From Streptomyces justiciae (GTDB lineage: Bacteria; Actinomycetota; Actinomycetes; Streptomycetales; Streptomycetaceae): a DNA stretch of 64,000 nt. Position numbers and translations under genes: made by a program. Position 1 is the stretch's first letter. Every line of letters starts with the position of its first letter. A model generated the notes under the pieces. It was given only the letters and a program-made list of their open reading frames with translations. It was not told the origin of the DNA and searched no databases. Below are positions 51,181-59,507 of the stretch, piece by piece. The stretch lies in assembly GCF_015163075.1 (NCBI RefSeq), contig NZ_JADDXU010000011.1, forward strand, positions 1 to 64,000, read 5' to 3'.

Positions 51181-51741
51181 TCAGGCGGTGTTGACGAGAG
51201 AACTGCCCACTGCCGGCGTCGCGTAGTAGGGGGAGCGGCGGTAGTTCTCGCGCCCTACGGCCGAAAGCGCCGGTTTCCAGAGATGGACGCGGTGCCGCCG
51301 CTCCCACCAGATCGCGGTCCGCCGTGTGTGCACCAGGCCGAAGGCCAGCATGAGCTGGAATTGCAGTCCGAAGAGCGGGAAGTGCAGCAGATACGCGCCT
51401 GCCAGCGTGGTCACGGCGATGAACGCCGCCATGCGAAAGCGGCCGCGCAGCAGTTGGCGCGTCTGCTCCGCAGGCCGGTCCAGGACGGACACGTCTGCAA
51501 CCGGGACCGCGGACTTGAACGCCCGCAGCTGACGCGGTCGCGTGACGAGGAAGTTGACGGCCCAGAGCACCGCCATACAGGTGACGCCGATGACCTGAAT
51601 ACGCCCGGTGGTACCGCTGAGCCCCAGGTCATCCAGGGTGCAGAGGATCACCACGTCCGCGGCCACCCCGACAAGGACCCCCGCCAGCCCCTCCCCGACC
51701 TCGGCAACGACGACACGCACCAACACCGGCTCATCCACCAT
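51181..51741 (-). CDS. hypothetical membrane protein
   Basis: 186 aa with about four predicted membrane helices: residues 18-35, 47-66, about 103-122 and 124-140. A soluble loop (RPRQLRAFKSAVPVADVSVLDRPAEQTRQLLRGRFR) lies between helices 2 and 3, and a basic, Trp/Tyr-rich tail follows. No family recognised. Stands alone downstream of the XRE regulator gene in the same direction, 240 bp away; that gap has no other ORF I can support. Confidence 0.6.
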   Translation of the reverse strand: MVDEPVLVRVVVAEVGEGLAGVLVGVAADVVILCTLDDLGLSGTTGRIQVIGVTCMAVLWAVNFLVTRPRQLRAFKSAVPVADVSVLDRPAEQTRQLLRGRFRMAAFIAVTTLAGAYLLHFPLFGLQFQLMLAFGLVHTRRTAIWWERRHRVHLWKPALSAVGRENYRRSPYYATPAVGSSLVNTA

Positions 51742-51980
51742 GCCAGCTGCCCTCCCTCAGGCCGACCGCCCACATCGAACACACATGCACCCGCGCGTGT
51801 CCAGAGATCAGCACCGACCTGGTTTCCCCCTGCCCGCGTGGTCACCCAGGGTGCCCTGCCGCGCTGTGCGGACCGTGTCCGGGACGGGAGAGCTACGACG
51901 ACGTCCGGAGCTTCCTGCGCCTGTGGTGACGCCGGTTCATGCCCATGCAGGTGCCATCCCCTCGCAGTGTCCCCCACCGC

Positions 51981-52865
51981 TCAGTCGACGTGGTGGGACG
52001 GCTGGTCAGGGGTCTCGGCGTTTTGCGTGGCGGACCATGTCGCCAGGAGGCGTAGGGCGTCGTCTTCGGGGGTGCCGGGTGCGGCGCTCAGGGCGGTGAG
52101 GGTGAGGCCGGGCAGGGCCGGGAGTTCCATGGCGTCGAAGTCGAGGTTGAGGACGCCGACCGCGGGGTGCCTGACGGCCTTGCGGCCGGTGTGGTGCAGG
52201 CGGACGTTGTGTTTGGCCCAGGCGGTGCGGAACTCCTCGCTGCGGGTGACGAGTTCACCGACGAGGCCGGTCAGCTCGCGGTCGTGCGGGGCGCGGCCCG
52301 CCTCCGTACGCAGCAGGGCGACCGTGGCGTTCACGGACTGGTCCCACTCGGGAAAGAAGTCACGCGCGCGCGGATCCAGGAACTGGAAGCGGGCGATGTT
52401 GACCGTCTTCACGCTGCTGTCGGCATACATCGGTGAGTACAGGGCGCGTCCGAGCTGATTGATGGCGAGGATGTCCGTACGGCCGTTGCGGATGAAGGCC
52501 GGGGAGTCGGTCATGGACTCCAGGACACGCAGGACGCTGTCGGGCAGAGCGCCCCGGGCCGGCCTGCGCCGGGCAGGGCGTTTGGCGGCGGCGCGGGCGA
52601 GGTCGTAGAGGTGGGCGCGTTCGGCTTCGTCGAGCTGGAGGGCGTTCGCGATGGAGTTGAGGACCTCTTCCGAGGCCCCGGCGAGGCGCCCGCGCTCCAG
52701 GCGGACGTAGTAGTCGATGCTGACGCCGGCAAGCAGGGCGACTTCCTCGCGGCGCAGCCCGGGCACCCGCCGGTTGCCGCCGTACGCGGGCAGGCCGGCT
52801 TGCTGAGGGGTGATCTTGGCGCGGCGCGAGGCCAGGAACTCTCGGATGTCGCTCTCGGTACTCAC
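51981..52865 (-). CDS. XRE family regulator with MmyB-like ligand-binding domain
   Basis: 294 aa from GTG 52865. N-terminal HTH (PGLRREEVALLAGVSIDYYVRLERGR, about 36-62) and a C-terminal MmyB/MLTR domain (DILAINQLGRALYSPMY, RARDFFPEWDQSVNATVALLRTEAG) that in homologues binds a fatty acid-like ligand. Such regulators in Streptomyces are typically divergent from or close to SDR genes; here a cupin gene is divergent and an SDR gene follows. Confidence 0.9.
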   Translation of the reverse strand: MSTESDIREFLASRRAKITPQQAGLPAYGGNRRVPGLRREEVALLAGVSIDYYVRLERGRLAGASEEVLNSIANALQLDEAERAHLYDLARAAAKRPARRRPARGALPDSVLRVLESMTDSPAFIRNGRTDILAINQLGRALYSPMYADSSVKTVNIARFQFLDPRARDFFPEWDQSVNATVALLRTEAGRAPHDRELTGLVGELVTRSEEFRTAWAKHNVRLHHTGRKAVRHPAVGVLNLDFDAMELPALPGLTLTALSAAPGTPEDDALRLLATWSATQNAETPDQPSHHVD

Positions 52866-53044
52866 GCCTTCCAGGCTAAATCGGGTCGCCGACGGGTGAG
52901 GGGTCCTGTCGGTACCTGTCACGGCAGGCCCTTCCTCAGCACCCTGAGCAGAGGTCTCCTGGATCTGGCAGTACCTGGGCGGGCAGCGGCAGACCGGCTG
53001 CCGCCCGAGCTGTCCGACCATCCCGTACGTCCCCGAAAGGCATC

Positions 53045-53452
53045 ATGGAACTCGTCGCTCAGCAGGCCACCAACAAGGCACCCGCGGACTGGTTCACCGG
53101 CGACGTCTGGTTCGACCAGCTCTACGCGGGCCGGGAGCCGTCCCGGATGAACGCGAACCTGGTCCGCTTCTCCCCCGGCGCCCGCACGCACTGGCACATC
53201 CACGCCCTGGGCCAGACCCTGCACATTGTCTCCGGCATCGCCCTGGTCGGCACCCGCGACGGCACGGTCCTCGAGGCCCACCCCGGCGAGACCGTCTCCT
53301 GCCCGCCGGGCGAGGAGCACTGGCACGGCGCCGCCCCCGACCGCTTCATGGAGCACATCGCGCTGTGGGAGGTGAAGCGCGACGGCGGTGAGGAGGTCGT
53401 CTGGAACGAACCGGTCACCGACGAGCAGTACAGCCGCCCCCGCAGCCGCTGA
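53045..53452 (+). CDS. cupin domain-containing protein (carboxymuconolactone-decarboxylase-associated type)
   Basis: 135 aa. Cupin motifs FSPGARTHWHIHALGQTLHIVSG (three His) and PPGEEHWHGA give the metal site; WNEPVTDEQY is a typical end of this group. In relatives this cupin is often next to a carboxymuconolactone decarboxylase; only a fragment of such a gene follows here. Divergent from the XRE regulator, 179 bp away. Confidence 0.88.
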   Translation: MELVAQQATNKAPADWFTGDVWFDQLYAGREPSRMNANLVRFSPGARTHWHIHALGQTLHIVSGIALVGTRDGTVLEAHPGETVSCPPGEEHWHGAAPDRFMEHIALWEVKRDGGEEVVWNEPVTDEQYSRPRSR

Positions 53453-53455
53453 CCG

Positions 53456-53582
53456 GACGGTCGAACTCACTGACGACGTCCTGTTCGAACTCATCGAGGC
53501 GGTCACCCACCTCGCCTTCTACACCGGCTGGCCCAAGGCCATGACCGCGGTCGCGGTGGCGAAGCAGGTCTTCGTAGCCTGA
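53456..53582 (+). pseudogene. C-terminal remnant of a carboxymuconolactone decarboxylase family gene
   Basis: The region right after the cupin stop encodes, in another frame, DRTVELTDDVLFELIEAVTH followed by LAFYTGWPKAMTAVAVAKQVF and a stop at 53582. This is the last 40 residues of a CMD/AhpD-like protein (typical length 110-150 aa). There is no start codon or N-terminal CxxC part. Probably a deletion that removed most of the gene while leaving the cupin intact. Confidence 0.65.
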
Positions 53583-53630
53583 GCGGGCGCGGAGCACGCC
53601 CGCTGGGCCGGAACGGAAGGAGACACCTCC

Positions 53631-53705
53631 ATGCGAGGAACAGTCACACGGCTTTCCCACGAGGCACACGTCGACCGGCAGGACGCGGGGGTGGTGGGCT
53701 CGTGA
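53631..53705 (+). CDS. candidate 24-residue small protein coupled to the SDR gene
   Basis: ATG at 53631, preceded by AAGGAG with 8-nt spacing, encodes MRGTVTRLSHEAHVDRQDAG then VVGS. Its TGA (53703-53705) overlaps the SDR GTG start by 3 nt (GTGA). It could be a small protein, a translational coupler for the SDR gene, or what is left of a deleted gene. No family recognised. Confidence 0.45.
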   Translation: MRGTVTRLSHEAHVDRQDAGVVGS

Positions 53706-54427
53706 GCCGGGTCCTGGTGACCGGGTCCGGCGACGGCCTGGGACGCGCCGCGGCGGATGCGCTGTTGTCCGCGGGGCACGAGGTGGTGGTGCACGCCCGG
53801 AACGAGAAGCGCCTCGCGGGCCTCGCGCCGCTGATCGACCGCGGGGCGCACGCCGTCGTGGGCGACTTCACCGAACGTGACGCCGTACGGCGGATCGCGG
53901 CCGAGCTGAACGACGCGGAGCCGCTCGACGCGGTCATCCACAACGCGGGTGTGTGGAGCGGGCCCGCGGTCATGCCGGTCAACATCATCGCGCCGTACCT
54001 GCTGACGGCGCTGCTGCCCGGCCCGCGCCGCCTGGTGTACCTGAGCAGCAACTCGCACTTCGGCGGGCGGCCCTCGCTCGACGGGGTCGACTGGTCGGGC
54101 CGGAGGGCGGGGTCGTACTCCGACAGCAAACTGTTCGTCACGACACTCGCCGCCGCGGTGGCCCGGCTGCGCCCGGACGTGGTGAGCAACGCCGTCGACC
54201 CGGGCTGGGTACCGACCAGGATGGGCGGCCCCAGCGCACCGGACGACCTGGAACTCGGCCATCGAACCCAGGAGTGGCTCGCCACCGCCGATGACCCCGA
54301 GGCCCTGACCACGGGCGGCTACTGGTACCACCGCGAACGCGTGCAGCCGCACACTGCCGTCCACGACGAGGCGTTCCAGGACCGCCTCCTGGATGCACTC
54401 GCCAAGGAGACGGGCACCACGCTGTGA
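53702..54427 (+). CDS. short-chain dehydrogenase/reductase (SDR)
   Basis: 241 aa from GTG 53702. Cofactor motif TGSGDGLG (residues 7-14), NAG near 81-83, catalytic Ser (LSSNSHF) and YSDSK (YxxxK) at about 138-142. Reduces or oxidises a small alcohol or ketone with NAD(P). Its closest relatives are often regulated by an adjacent XRE/MmyB protein such as the one upstream. The start overlaps a 24-codon ORF. Confidence 0.9.
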   Translation: MSRVLVTGSGDGLGRAAADALLSAGHEVVVHARNEKRLAGLAPLIDRGAHAVVGDFTERDAVRRIAAELNDAEPLDAVIHNAGVWSGPAVMPVNIIAPYLLTALLPGPRRLVYLSSNSHFGGRPSLDGVDWSGRRAGSYSDSKLFVTTLAAAVARLRPDVVSNAVDPGWVPTRMGGPSAPDDLELGHRTQEWLATADDPEALTTGGYWYHRERVQPHTAVHDEAFQDRLLDALAKETGTTL

Positions 54428-54474
54428 ACTGCTCCGGGCCCGCGTGTCAGTAGCGGCCAGTAGCCTCGCGCAGC

Positions 54475-54927
54475 ATGGGGATCGAGATCGATGTGGTGGT
54501 GGGGTACCCGGACGGCGATGAGATGGAGCGGGTGCTCGGGCTGGCCGAGGTGGTGGGTGAGCCGGTCACTGTGACGTTTCTGTGGGAGGGGCGGGAAGAG
54601 GCGGAACGGGCGGTGCTGGTGCCTGCCGCCACGCTGGCGCTCTGGGAGCAATGGGCACCCGAGGCGTACCCCGGGGGTGGTGACCGGGAAGAGCCGGAGC
54701 CGGCCCATCCTGCGGAGTTCGGCCCGTTCACGCTTTTTCGTCGTCGTGTCGGAGGACGTACGGCGGTCGCCCGCGACGGGGTGGTGGTCGCCGAGCTCCT
54801 CGACCCCGAGGAGGCGTATTGGCTCCAGGAGAAGGCCCGCACTGTCCGGCAAGGGTTCATGGACCCCCAACAGAAGGCGGCGTTCGAGGAGTTCCTGGCC
54901 CGGCAGGCGGACCCTGATGATCAGTGA
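54475..54927 (+). CDS. hypothetical protein
   Basis: 150-aa acidic soluble protein without signal peptide or recognised domain. Segments FLWEGREEAERAVLVPAATLALWEQWAP, FTLFRRRVGGRTAVARDGVVVAELLDPEEAYWLQEKA suggest an alpha/beta fold. Its 3' end overlaps the convergent AraC gene by 7 bp. The start follows the SDR stop by 47 bp. Confidence 0.65.
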   Translation: MGIEIDVVVGYPDGDEMERVLGLAEVVGEPVTVTFLWEGREEAERAVLVPAATLALWEQWAPEAYPGGGDREEPEPAHPAEFGPFTLFRRRVGGRTAVARDGVVVAELLDPEEAYWLQEKARTVRQGFMDPQQKAAFEEFLARQADPDDQ

Positions 54928-55820
54928 TGTGCGGTGTGGCCGCGGACCACGACACGGAAGGCGATCGGCGTCTGGCCGGTGCGGTGATGGAAGTACTTGC
55001 TGAAGTGGGTCGCGCTGGAGAAGCCGAGGCGGTCGGCGATGCGGGCCGCGCTGTGGTCGCTGTGGGCCAGGAGGCGCTTGGCCTCCAGGACGACGCGGCG
55101 GTCGATGAACTCCTTGGCGCCGAGGCCGGCCGCGGCGAGCGTGGCGCGGGAGAGGGTGCGGGGCGAGTAGCCCAGCGCCTCGGCGTAGTCCTCGACCCGG
55201 CGGGTGCGGGCGAAGTCCTGTTCCACGGCGTCGCGGAAGCGCAGGTAGGTGGTGTCGGGCGCGGGTGCCGGGCTTCCGGCGGGCGCGGTGAGGTGGGCCA
55301 GCCGCAGGACGAGGACCGCGAGCAGATGCCGTAGGGCCGCGGTGTGGATCTCCAGGGGCAGGTGTCCGAGGGCGTGGAACTCGGTGGTGAGGTGGTCGGC
55401 GGCCAGCCGTAGGGCCGCCGCGTCCTCGGGCAGGGGGCGGCGCAGGACCGGGGCGTGCGGGTCCTCCACGCGGGCCCCGGCGGTGGTCGCGGGGTCGAGG
55501 AAGTCCTGCCGGAACAGGATCAGGGTGCCCTCGGCGTGGGTGAGGTCGCCCCACTGCTGGACCTGGCCGGGGCGTACCCACAGCCAGGAGCCGGGGTCGA
55601 GGGCGTGGCCGGTGAAGTCGACCGTGTGCCGCAGGGACCCGGCGCTGAGGGTGGTCAGGTGGTGGAAGTCCGGTCGCTGGGGTACGGCGAGCCGCTCGGC
55701 GGGGACCCGGTGGCGCAGGTCGGCCAGGGACAGCACTTCGACGCCGGCCGGGGTTCCGGCGGGCGCGGAGAAGGAGACCTCCGGGATGCCGCGCTCGGCA
55801 TCGTGTCGGTTTTTGACCAT
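54921..55820 (-). CDS. AraC family transcriptional regulator
   Basis: 299 aa from ATG 55820. An N-terminal AraC-ligand cupin-like part (PDFHHLTTLSAGSLRHTVDFTGHALDPGSWLWVRPGQVQQWGD) is followed by a C-terminal double HTH (VEDYAEALGYSPRTLSRATLAAAG and AARIADRLGFSSATHFSKYFHHRTGQTPIAFR). Divergent from the SnoaL-like gene, which is the probable target. Confidence 0.9.
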   Translation of the reverse strand: MVKNRHDAERGIPEVSFSAPAGTPAGVEVLSLADLRHRVPAERLAVPQRPDFHHLTTLSAGSLRHTVDFTGHALDPGSWLWVRPGQVQQWGDLTHAEGTLILFRQDFLDPATTAGARVEDPHAPVLRRPLPEDAAALRLAADHLTTEFHALGHLPLEIHTAALRHLLAVLVLRLAHLTAPAGSPAPAPDTTYLRFRDAVEQDFARTRRVEDYAEALGYSPRTLSRATLAAAGLGAKEFIDRRVVLEAKRLLAHSDHSAARIADRLGFSSATHFSKYFHHRTGQTPIAFRVVVRGHTAHH

Positions 55821-55977
55821 CACTAGTCGCCAGCGTATCCGATCCAGCCTGTTCACCGGCCCTAGCTTGGAGGGGTCAGCTCGATCGCCGTCGTGCTGAT
55901 GTCGGAAAGCGGTAAGGGAGAGGGAGCCGCTGGGCAGGAACCTCCCCCCAAGACCGGACCTCGCAAGGAGAACCGTC

Positions 55978-56739
55978 ATGAGCAACGCCACGAACACCGT
56001 CCTGACCGCCGCCGCCGAGCTGTTCGGACAGCGGGACCCGAGCGCCGTGGACCGCTGGGTCGCCGCCGACTACCGCCAGCACAGCGCCCTGGCCGCCGAC
56101 GGGCCCGAGGCCCTGCGGCAGCTGGTCGCCGGCCTGCCTGAGGGCTTCCGCTACGAGGGCGCCCGGGTGATCACCGACGGCGACCTGGTCGCCCTGCACG
56201 GCACCTACCACGGCTTCGGTCCCGACCCGCTGGTCGCCTTCGACATCTTCCGCGTCGACGCCGAGGGCAAGCTCGCCGAGCACTGGGACGCGCTGACCCC
56301 GCTGGTCGAGGACACCGCCTCCGGCCGTTCCCAGACCGACGGCCCCACCGAGCCGGCCGACCCGGACAGGACCGAGGCCAACCGCGCCCTGGTCCTGGAG
56401 TTCGCCGAGAAGGTCCTCAAGGGTGCCGACTACTCCGTACTGACCGACTACATCTCGACCGAGACGTACCACCAGCACAACCCGGAAGCGGCCGACGGCC
56501 TCGACGGCTTCGGGGCCGCCGCCGCGAAGTGGGCCGAGCAGGGCAAGAACCTGGTCTACAAGACCGTCCACCGGGCCATCGCCGAGGGCGACTTCGTCCT
56601 GCTCCAGTCCGAGGGCGAGTTCGGCGTCCCTGTCGCCTACTACGACCTCTTCCGCGTCCAGGGCGGCAAGATCGTGGAGCACTGGGACGTCATCGCCCCC
56701 GTTCCCGCCGAACTCCCGCACTCCAACGGCCTGTTCTGA
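55978..56739 (+). CDS. tandem SnoaL/NTF2-like domain protein
   Basis: 253 aa containing two SnoaL-like (NTF2-fold) domains: residues about 5-110 (LFGQRDPSAVDRWVAADYRQHS...VAFDIFRVDAEGKLAEHWD) and about 125-245 (EFAEKVLKGADYSVLTDYISTETYHQHNPEAADG...YYDLFRVQGGKIVEHWDVI). The two halves look like an internal duplication. Small SnoaL proteins are cyclases or binding proteins; function unknown. Divergent from the AraC gene. AAGGAG precedes the ATG. Confidence 0.85.
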   Translation: MSNATNTVLTAAAELFGQRDPSAVDRWVAADYRQHSALAADGPEALRQLVAGLPEGFRYEGARVITDGDLVALHGTYHGFGPDPLVAFDIFRVDAEGKLAEHWDALTPLVEDTASGRSQTDGPTEPADPDRTEANRALVLEFAEKVLKGADYSVLTDYISTETYHQHNPEAADGLDGFGAAAAKWAEQGKNLVYKTVHRAIAEGDFVLLQSEGEFGVPVAYYDLFRVQGGKIVEHWDVIAPVPAELPHSNGLF

Positions 56740-56808
56740 CGTCAAAGGGTCGGTTCCGCTGCGGCCGGCCGTAATTCGCTTGATCCCGGCACGCGACGTC
56801 GCTGCACT

Positions 56809-56841
56809 GTGCACGGCACCACGCTTCGTGGTGCCGTGCAC
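56809..56841 (+). promoter_or_regulatory. perfect 15-bp hairpin in the leader of the Eis-like gene
   Basis: GTGCACGGCACCACG (56809-56823) and CGTGGTGCCGTGCAC (56827-56841) are exact reverse complements with a 3-nt loop. It ends 3 bp before the AAGGAG Shine-Dalgarno and 21 bp before the ATG. This could be an operator, an attenuator, or the terminator of the preceding gene 70 bp upstream, though its place at the ribosome-binding site argues for regulation. Confidence 0.7.
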
Positions 56842-56862
56842 TTCAAGGAGGCGGCGGCAGCA

Positions 56863-58074
56863 ATGGAGATACGTTCCACGACCGACGAGGACCTGGAGGT
56901 CTTCGTCGACACCGTCCATGCCGCCTTCGGGCGCTTCCCCGAGACCCCGGTCGACGGCGGCGGGCTGTGGTGGTCGGCGCTCGAGACGGACCGCTGTCTG
57001 CTCGCCCTGACGGCGGACGGGCGGCCCGTGGGCACCGCCGCCTCGCACGCCTTCGAACTCACCCTGCCCGGTGCGACCTTGGCCTCGGCCCCGGGTGTCA
57101 CCGCCGTCGGCGTGCTGCCCTCGCACCGGCGCCAGGGCGTGCTCAGCGCGATGATGCGGCATCAGCTCGCCGAGTTCCGGGCCCGCGGGGAGTTCCTGTC
57201 GGTGCTGCTGGCCTCCGAGGCCACGATCTACGGCAGGTTCGGCTACGGGCCCGCCACCTACACGGGGCGGCTGACGGTGCCGCGCCGGCAGGCGGAGCTC
57301 ACCGCTCCCCGCGCAGGCACGGCGACCGACACCGGCTCGGTCGAGGTGCTGCGGCGCGACGGGTGCGGCGAGCTCCTGGAAGAGGTCTACGACCGGTATC
57401 GCCGCGCCCAGCCCGGCGCGCTGTCCCGCCCGCACCGCTGGTGGGCCCTGCGCGCCGGACAGTCCCCGATCTCACCGGCGTCGCGCTATATCGCCGTCCA
57501 CCGCGACGCCGACGGCGTCCCGGACGGGTACGCCAGCTACTCGATCGGCGAGCACCAGATCCTGACGGTCGACGAGACCATCACCACGGACAGCGCCGCC
57601 TTCACCGCCCTGGCCCGGTTCCTGCTCGGCCACGACCTGGTGGAGAAGGTGGTGTTCCGGCACGTCCCGCCCCAGCATCCGCTGCGCTGGCAGCTCACGG
57701 ACTTCCGGGCCGGCGAGGTCGGCGGCGACATGGACTGGCTGTGGGTACGCCTGCTGGACGTCCCGCGTGCGCTGACGGCGCGCGGCTGGTTCACGGACGG
57801 CGAGCTCGTCCTCGACGTCGAGGACCCGTTCCTCGCGGAGCGGGGCCGCTGGCTGCTGACCGTCTCCGAGGGCAAGGCGGACTGCGTCCCGACGGACCGG
57901 GCACCCGACCTCTCCCTGGACATCCGCGATCTGGGCTCGGTCTACCTCGGCGGCACCGCCCCGAGCACCCTCGTGCGTGCCGGACACATCCGGGCCCACC
58001 ACCCGGACGCGGCCCCGCTCGCCGACGCCCTGTTCCGCGGTGACCGACTCCCGCACTGCCTGCACTGGTTCTGA
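56863..58074 (+). CDS. Eis-like GNAT family N-acetyltransferase
   Basis: 403 aa from ATG 56863. Length and layout match the Eis family: an N-terminal GNAT domain with acetyl-CoA motif VGVLPSHRRQGVLSAMMRHQL (about 84-104), the catalytic-type Tyr in IYGRFGYG, a second GNAT-like domain and a sterol-carrier-like domain. The chain ends in Phe, whose carboxylate is the general base in Eis enzymes. Eis acetylates aminoglycosides and other amines; natural substrate of this member unknown. Confidence 0.88.
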   Translation: MEIRSTTDEDLEVFVDTVHAAFGRFPETPVDGGGLWWSALETDRCLLALTADGRPVGTAASHAFELTLPGATLASAPGVTAVGVLPSHRRQGVLSAMMRHQLAEFRARGEFLSVLLASEATIYGRFGYGPATYTGRLTVPRRQAELTAPRAGTATDTGSVEVLRRDGCGELLEEVYDRYRRAQPGALSRPHRWWALRAGQSPISPASRYIAVHRDADGVPDGYASYSIGEHQILTVDETITTDSAAFTALARFLLGHDLVEKVVFRHVPPQHPLRWQLTDFRAGEVGGDMDWLWVRLLDVPRALTARGWFTDGELVLDVEDPFLAERGRWLLTVSEGKADCVPTDRAPDLSLDIRDLGSVYLGGTAPSTLVRAGHIRAHHPDAAPLADALFRGDRLPHCLHWF

Positions 58075-58088
58075 CCGGCGCCGACGCC

Positions 58089-58114
58089 CTCGTTCAACCG
58101 AACGGTTGAACGAG
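58089..58114. promoter_or_regulatory. 26-bp near-perfect palindrome between Eis-like and binding-protein genes
   Basis: Arms CTCGTTCAACCG (58089-58100) and CGGTTGAACGAG (58103-58114) are exact reverse complements with a 2-nt centre (AA). A 2-nt centre is too tight for a terminator loop unless the stem opens, so a TetR-type operator is more likely. It is 125 bp upstream of the binding-protein start. Confidence 0.6.
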
Positions 58115-58239
58115 GCTTCCACCCCCCAGACCTCTCCTCTCTCCGTACAGACGACGCGGAACCCGGGCCGGCGGCAGCAGACTGACCATGGCCCGCGGCG
58201 CCCGGGCTCCCGCCCCCCAACCAGAGAGGTCTCCTTCGC

Positions 58240-59385
58240 ATGTCCACTCTTCCCAGCAGACGGCGCGTCCTGACCGTCGGCGCCGGCGCCGCCCTCGGCG
58301 CGGGCGTGTTCGGCACCTCGGCGGTCCCGGCGGCGGCCAGTCCCACCGCGTCCCGGAACCGGACCGGGCCCGAGGAGACCCGGACGCTGGACGAGTTGTA
58401 CCGAGCCGCTCTGGCCGAGGGCGGGAAGCTCGTCGTCTACGCGGGCGGCGACACCCCGACCCAGCAGGACGGCACCAAGGCCGGGTTCAAGGCCCGCTTC
58501 CCCGACATCGACCTGACGCTCGTCGTCGACTACAGCAAGTACCACGACGTCCGGGTGGACAACCAGTTCGCCACCGACACCCTCGTCCCCGACGTCGTAC
58601 AGCTGCAGACGCTGCAGGACTTCGTCCGCTGGAAGGAGCAGGGCCGGCTGCTGCACTACAAGCCGTCCGGCTTCTCGGAGGTGTACGACGCCTTCAAGGA
58701 CCCCCAGGGCGCGTGGGTGGCGACCGGCGCGATCGCCTTCAGCTTCCTGTACGGCACCGCCGCGGTCGGCTCCGACGCACCGCGCAGCCCGCTCGACCTG
58801 GTGGACCCGAAGTGGAAGGGCAAGATCGCCTCGTCGTACCCGCACGACGACGACGCCGTCCTCTACCTCTACAGCCTCTACGCCCGCCAGTACGGCTGGG
58901 AGTGGGTCGCCAAGCTCGCCGCCCAGGACGTGCGGTTCGCCCGCGGCAGCAACTCCCCCGGTGACGCCGTCTTCTCCGGGCAGAAGGCGATCGGCATCGG
59001 CACCGCGGGCTCGGCGGTGCCCTCCACGTCGTCCCCCGCGCGCTTCGTGATCACGGACGGGCACCCGTTCATGGGCTGGGGCCAGCGCATGGCCATCCTC
59101 AAGGAGGCCAGGAACACGGCGGCCGCCAAGCTGTTCCTCAACTGGCAGCTGTCGACCGACTGGCAGAAGAACTCCTTCAACGGCTGGTCGGTGCGCACCG
59201 ACGTCACGCCCCTGGCCGGGTTGAAGCCGATCTGGGAGTACCCCGAGGCCCATCTGGACGGCTTCCCCCGTTTCATGGCCGACCGCGCCGAAGTGGAGCG
59301 CTGGAAGCAGACCTTCGCCCTGTACTTCGGCGAGGTGAAGGGCGACCCCACGCCCGGCTGGCTCGGCCTTCACCCCGGGGCCTGA
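58240..59385 (+). CDS. Tat-exported ABC-type extracellular solute-binding protein (iron/Fbp-like)
   Basis: 381 aa with a twin-arginine signal SRRRVLTVGAG (residues 6-16) and hydrophobic stretch to about 34; no lipobox. The mature part is a type 2 periplasmic-binding fold of the ferric/putrescine/thiamine group (LVVYAGGDTPTQQDGTKAGFKARFPDI, RSPLDLVDPKWKGKIASSYPHDDDA, AIGIGTAGSAVPSTSSPARFV). There is no permease or ATPase gene beside it, so it is an orphan or has another job. Ligand unknown. Confidence 0.82.
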   Translation: MSTLPSRRRVLTVGAGAALGAGVFGTSAVPAAASPTASRNRTGPEETRTLDELYRAALAEGGKLVVYAGGDTPTQQDGTKAGFKARFPDIDLTLVVDYSKYHDVRVDNQFATDTLVPDVVQLQTLQDFVRWKEQGRLLHYKPSGFSEVYDAFKDPQGAWVATGAIAFSFLYGTAAVGSDAPRSPLDLVDPKWKGKIASSYPHDDDAVLYLYSLYARQYGWEWVAKLAAQDVRFARGSNSPGDAVFSGQKAIGIGTAGSAVPSTSSPARFVITDGHPFMGWGQRMAILKEARNTAAAKLFLNWQLSTDWQKNSFNGWSVRTDVTPLAGLKPIWEYPEAHLDGFPRFMADRAEVERWKQTFALYFGEVKGDPTPGWLGLHPGA

Positions 59386-59392
59386 CGCAAGG

Positions 59393-59429
59393 GCGGTGCC
59401 GCCCCCACCTCGTGGGCGGGCGGCACCGC
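59393..59429 (+). terminator. terminator of the binding-protein gene
   Basis: Perfect 12-bp stem GCGGTGCCGCCC / GGGCGGCACCGC with a 13-nt loop, followed by TCTTCAC, 8 bp after the stop codon. Confidence 0.75.
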
Positions 59430-59507
59430 TCTTCACATCAGCCCTACAAGCAACGGATAAACTCGGCCTCCCTGTCCCGATGGATCATTCGTCCAGGGGG
59501 TTAGCCG

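Noticed and set aside
56809..56862. GTG at 56809 as the start of the Eis-like gene
   Set aside because: The extension lies inside the perfect hairpin and has no Shine-Dalgarno upstream, while the ATG at 56863 begins the conserved MEIR-type start.
57472..59436. Minus-strand frame of about 650 codons covering the Eis-like and binding-protein genes
   Set aside because: Shadow of two well-supported plus-strand genes; no start signal, no recognisable domain.
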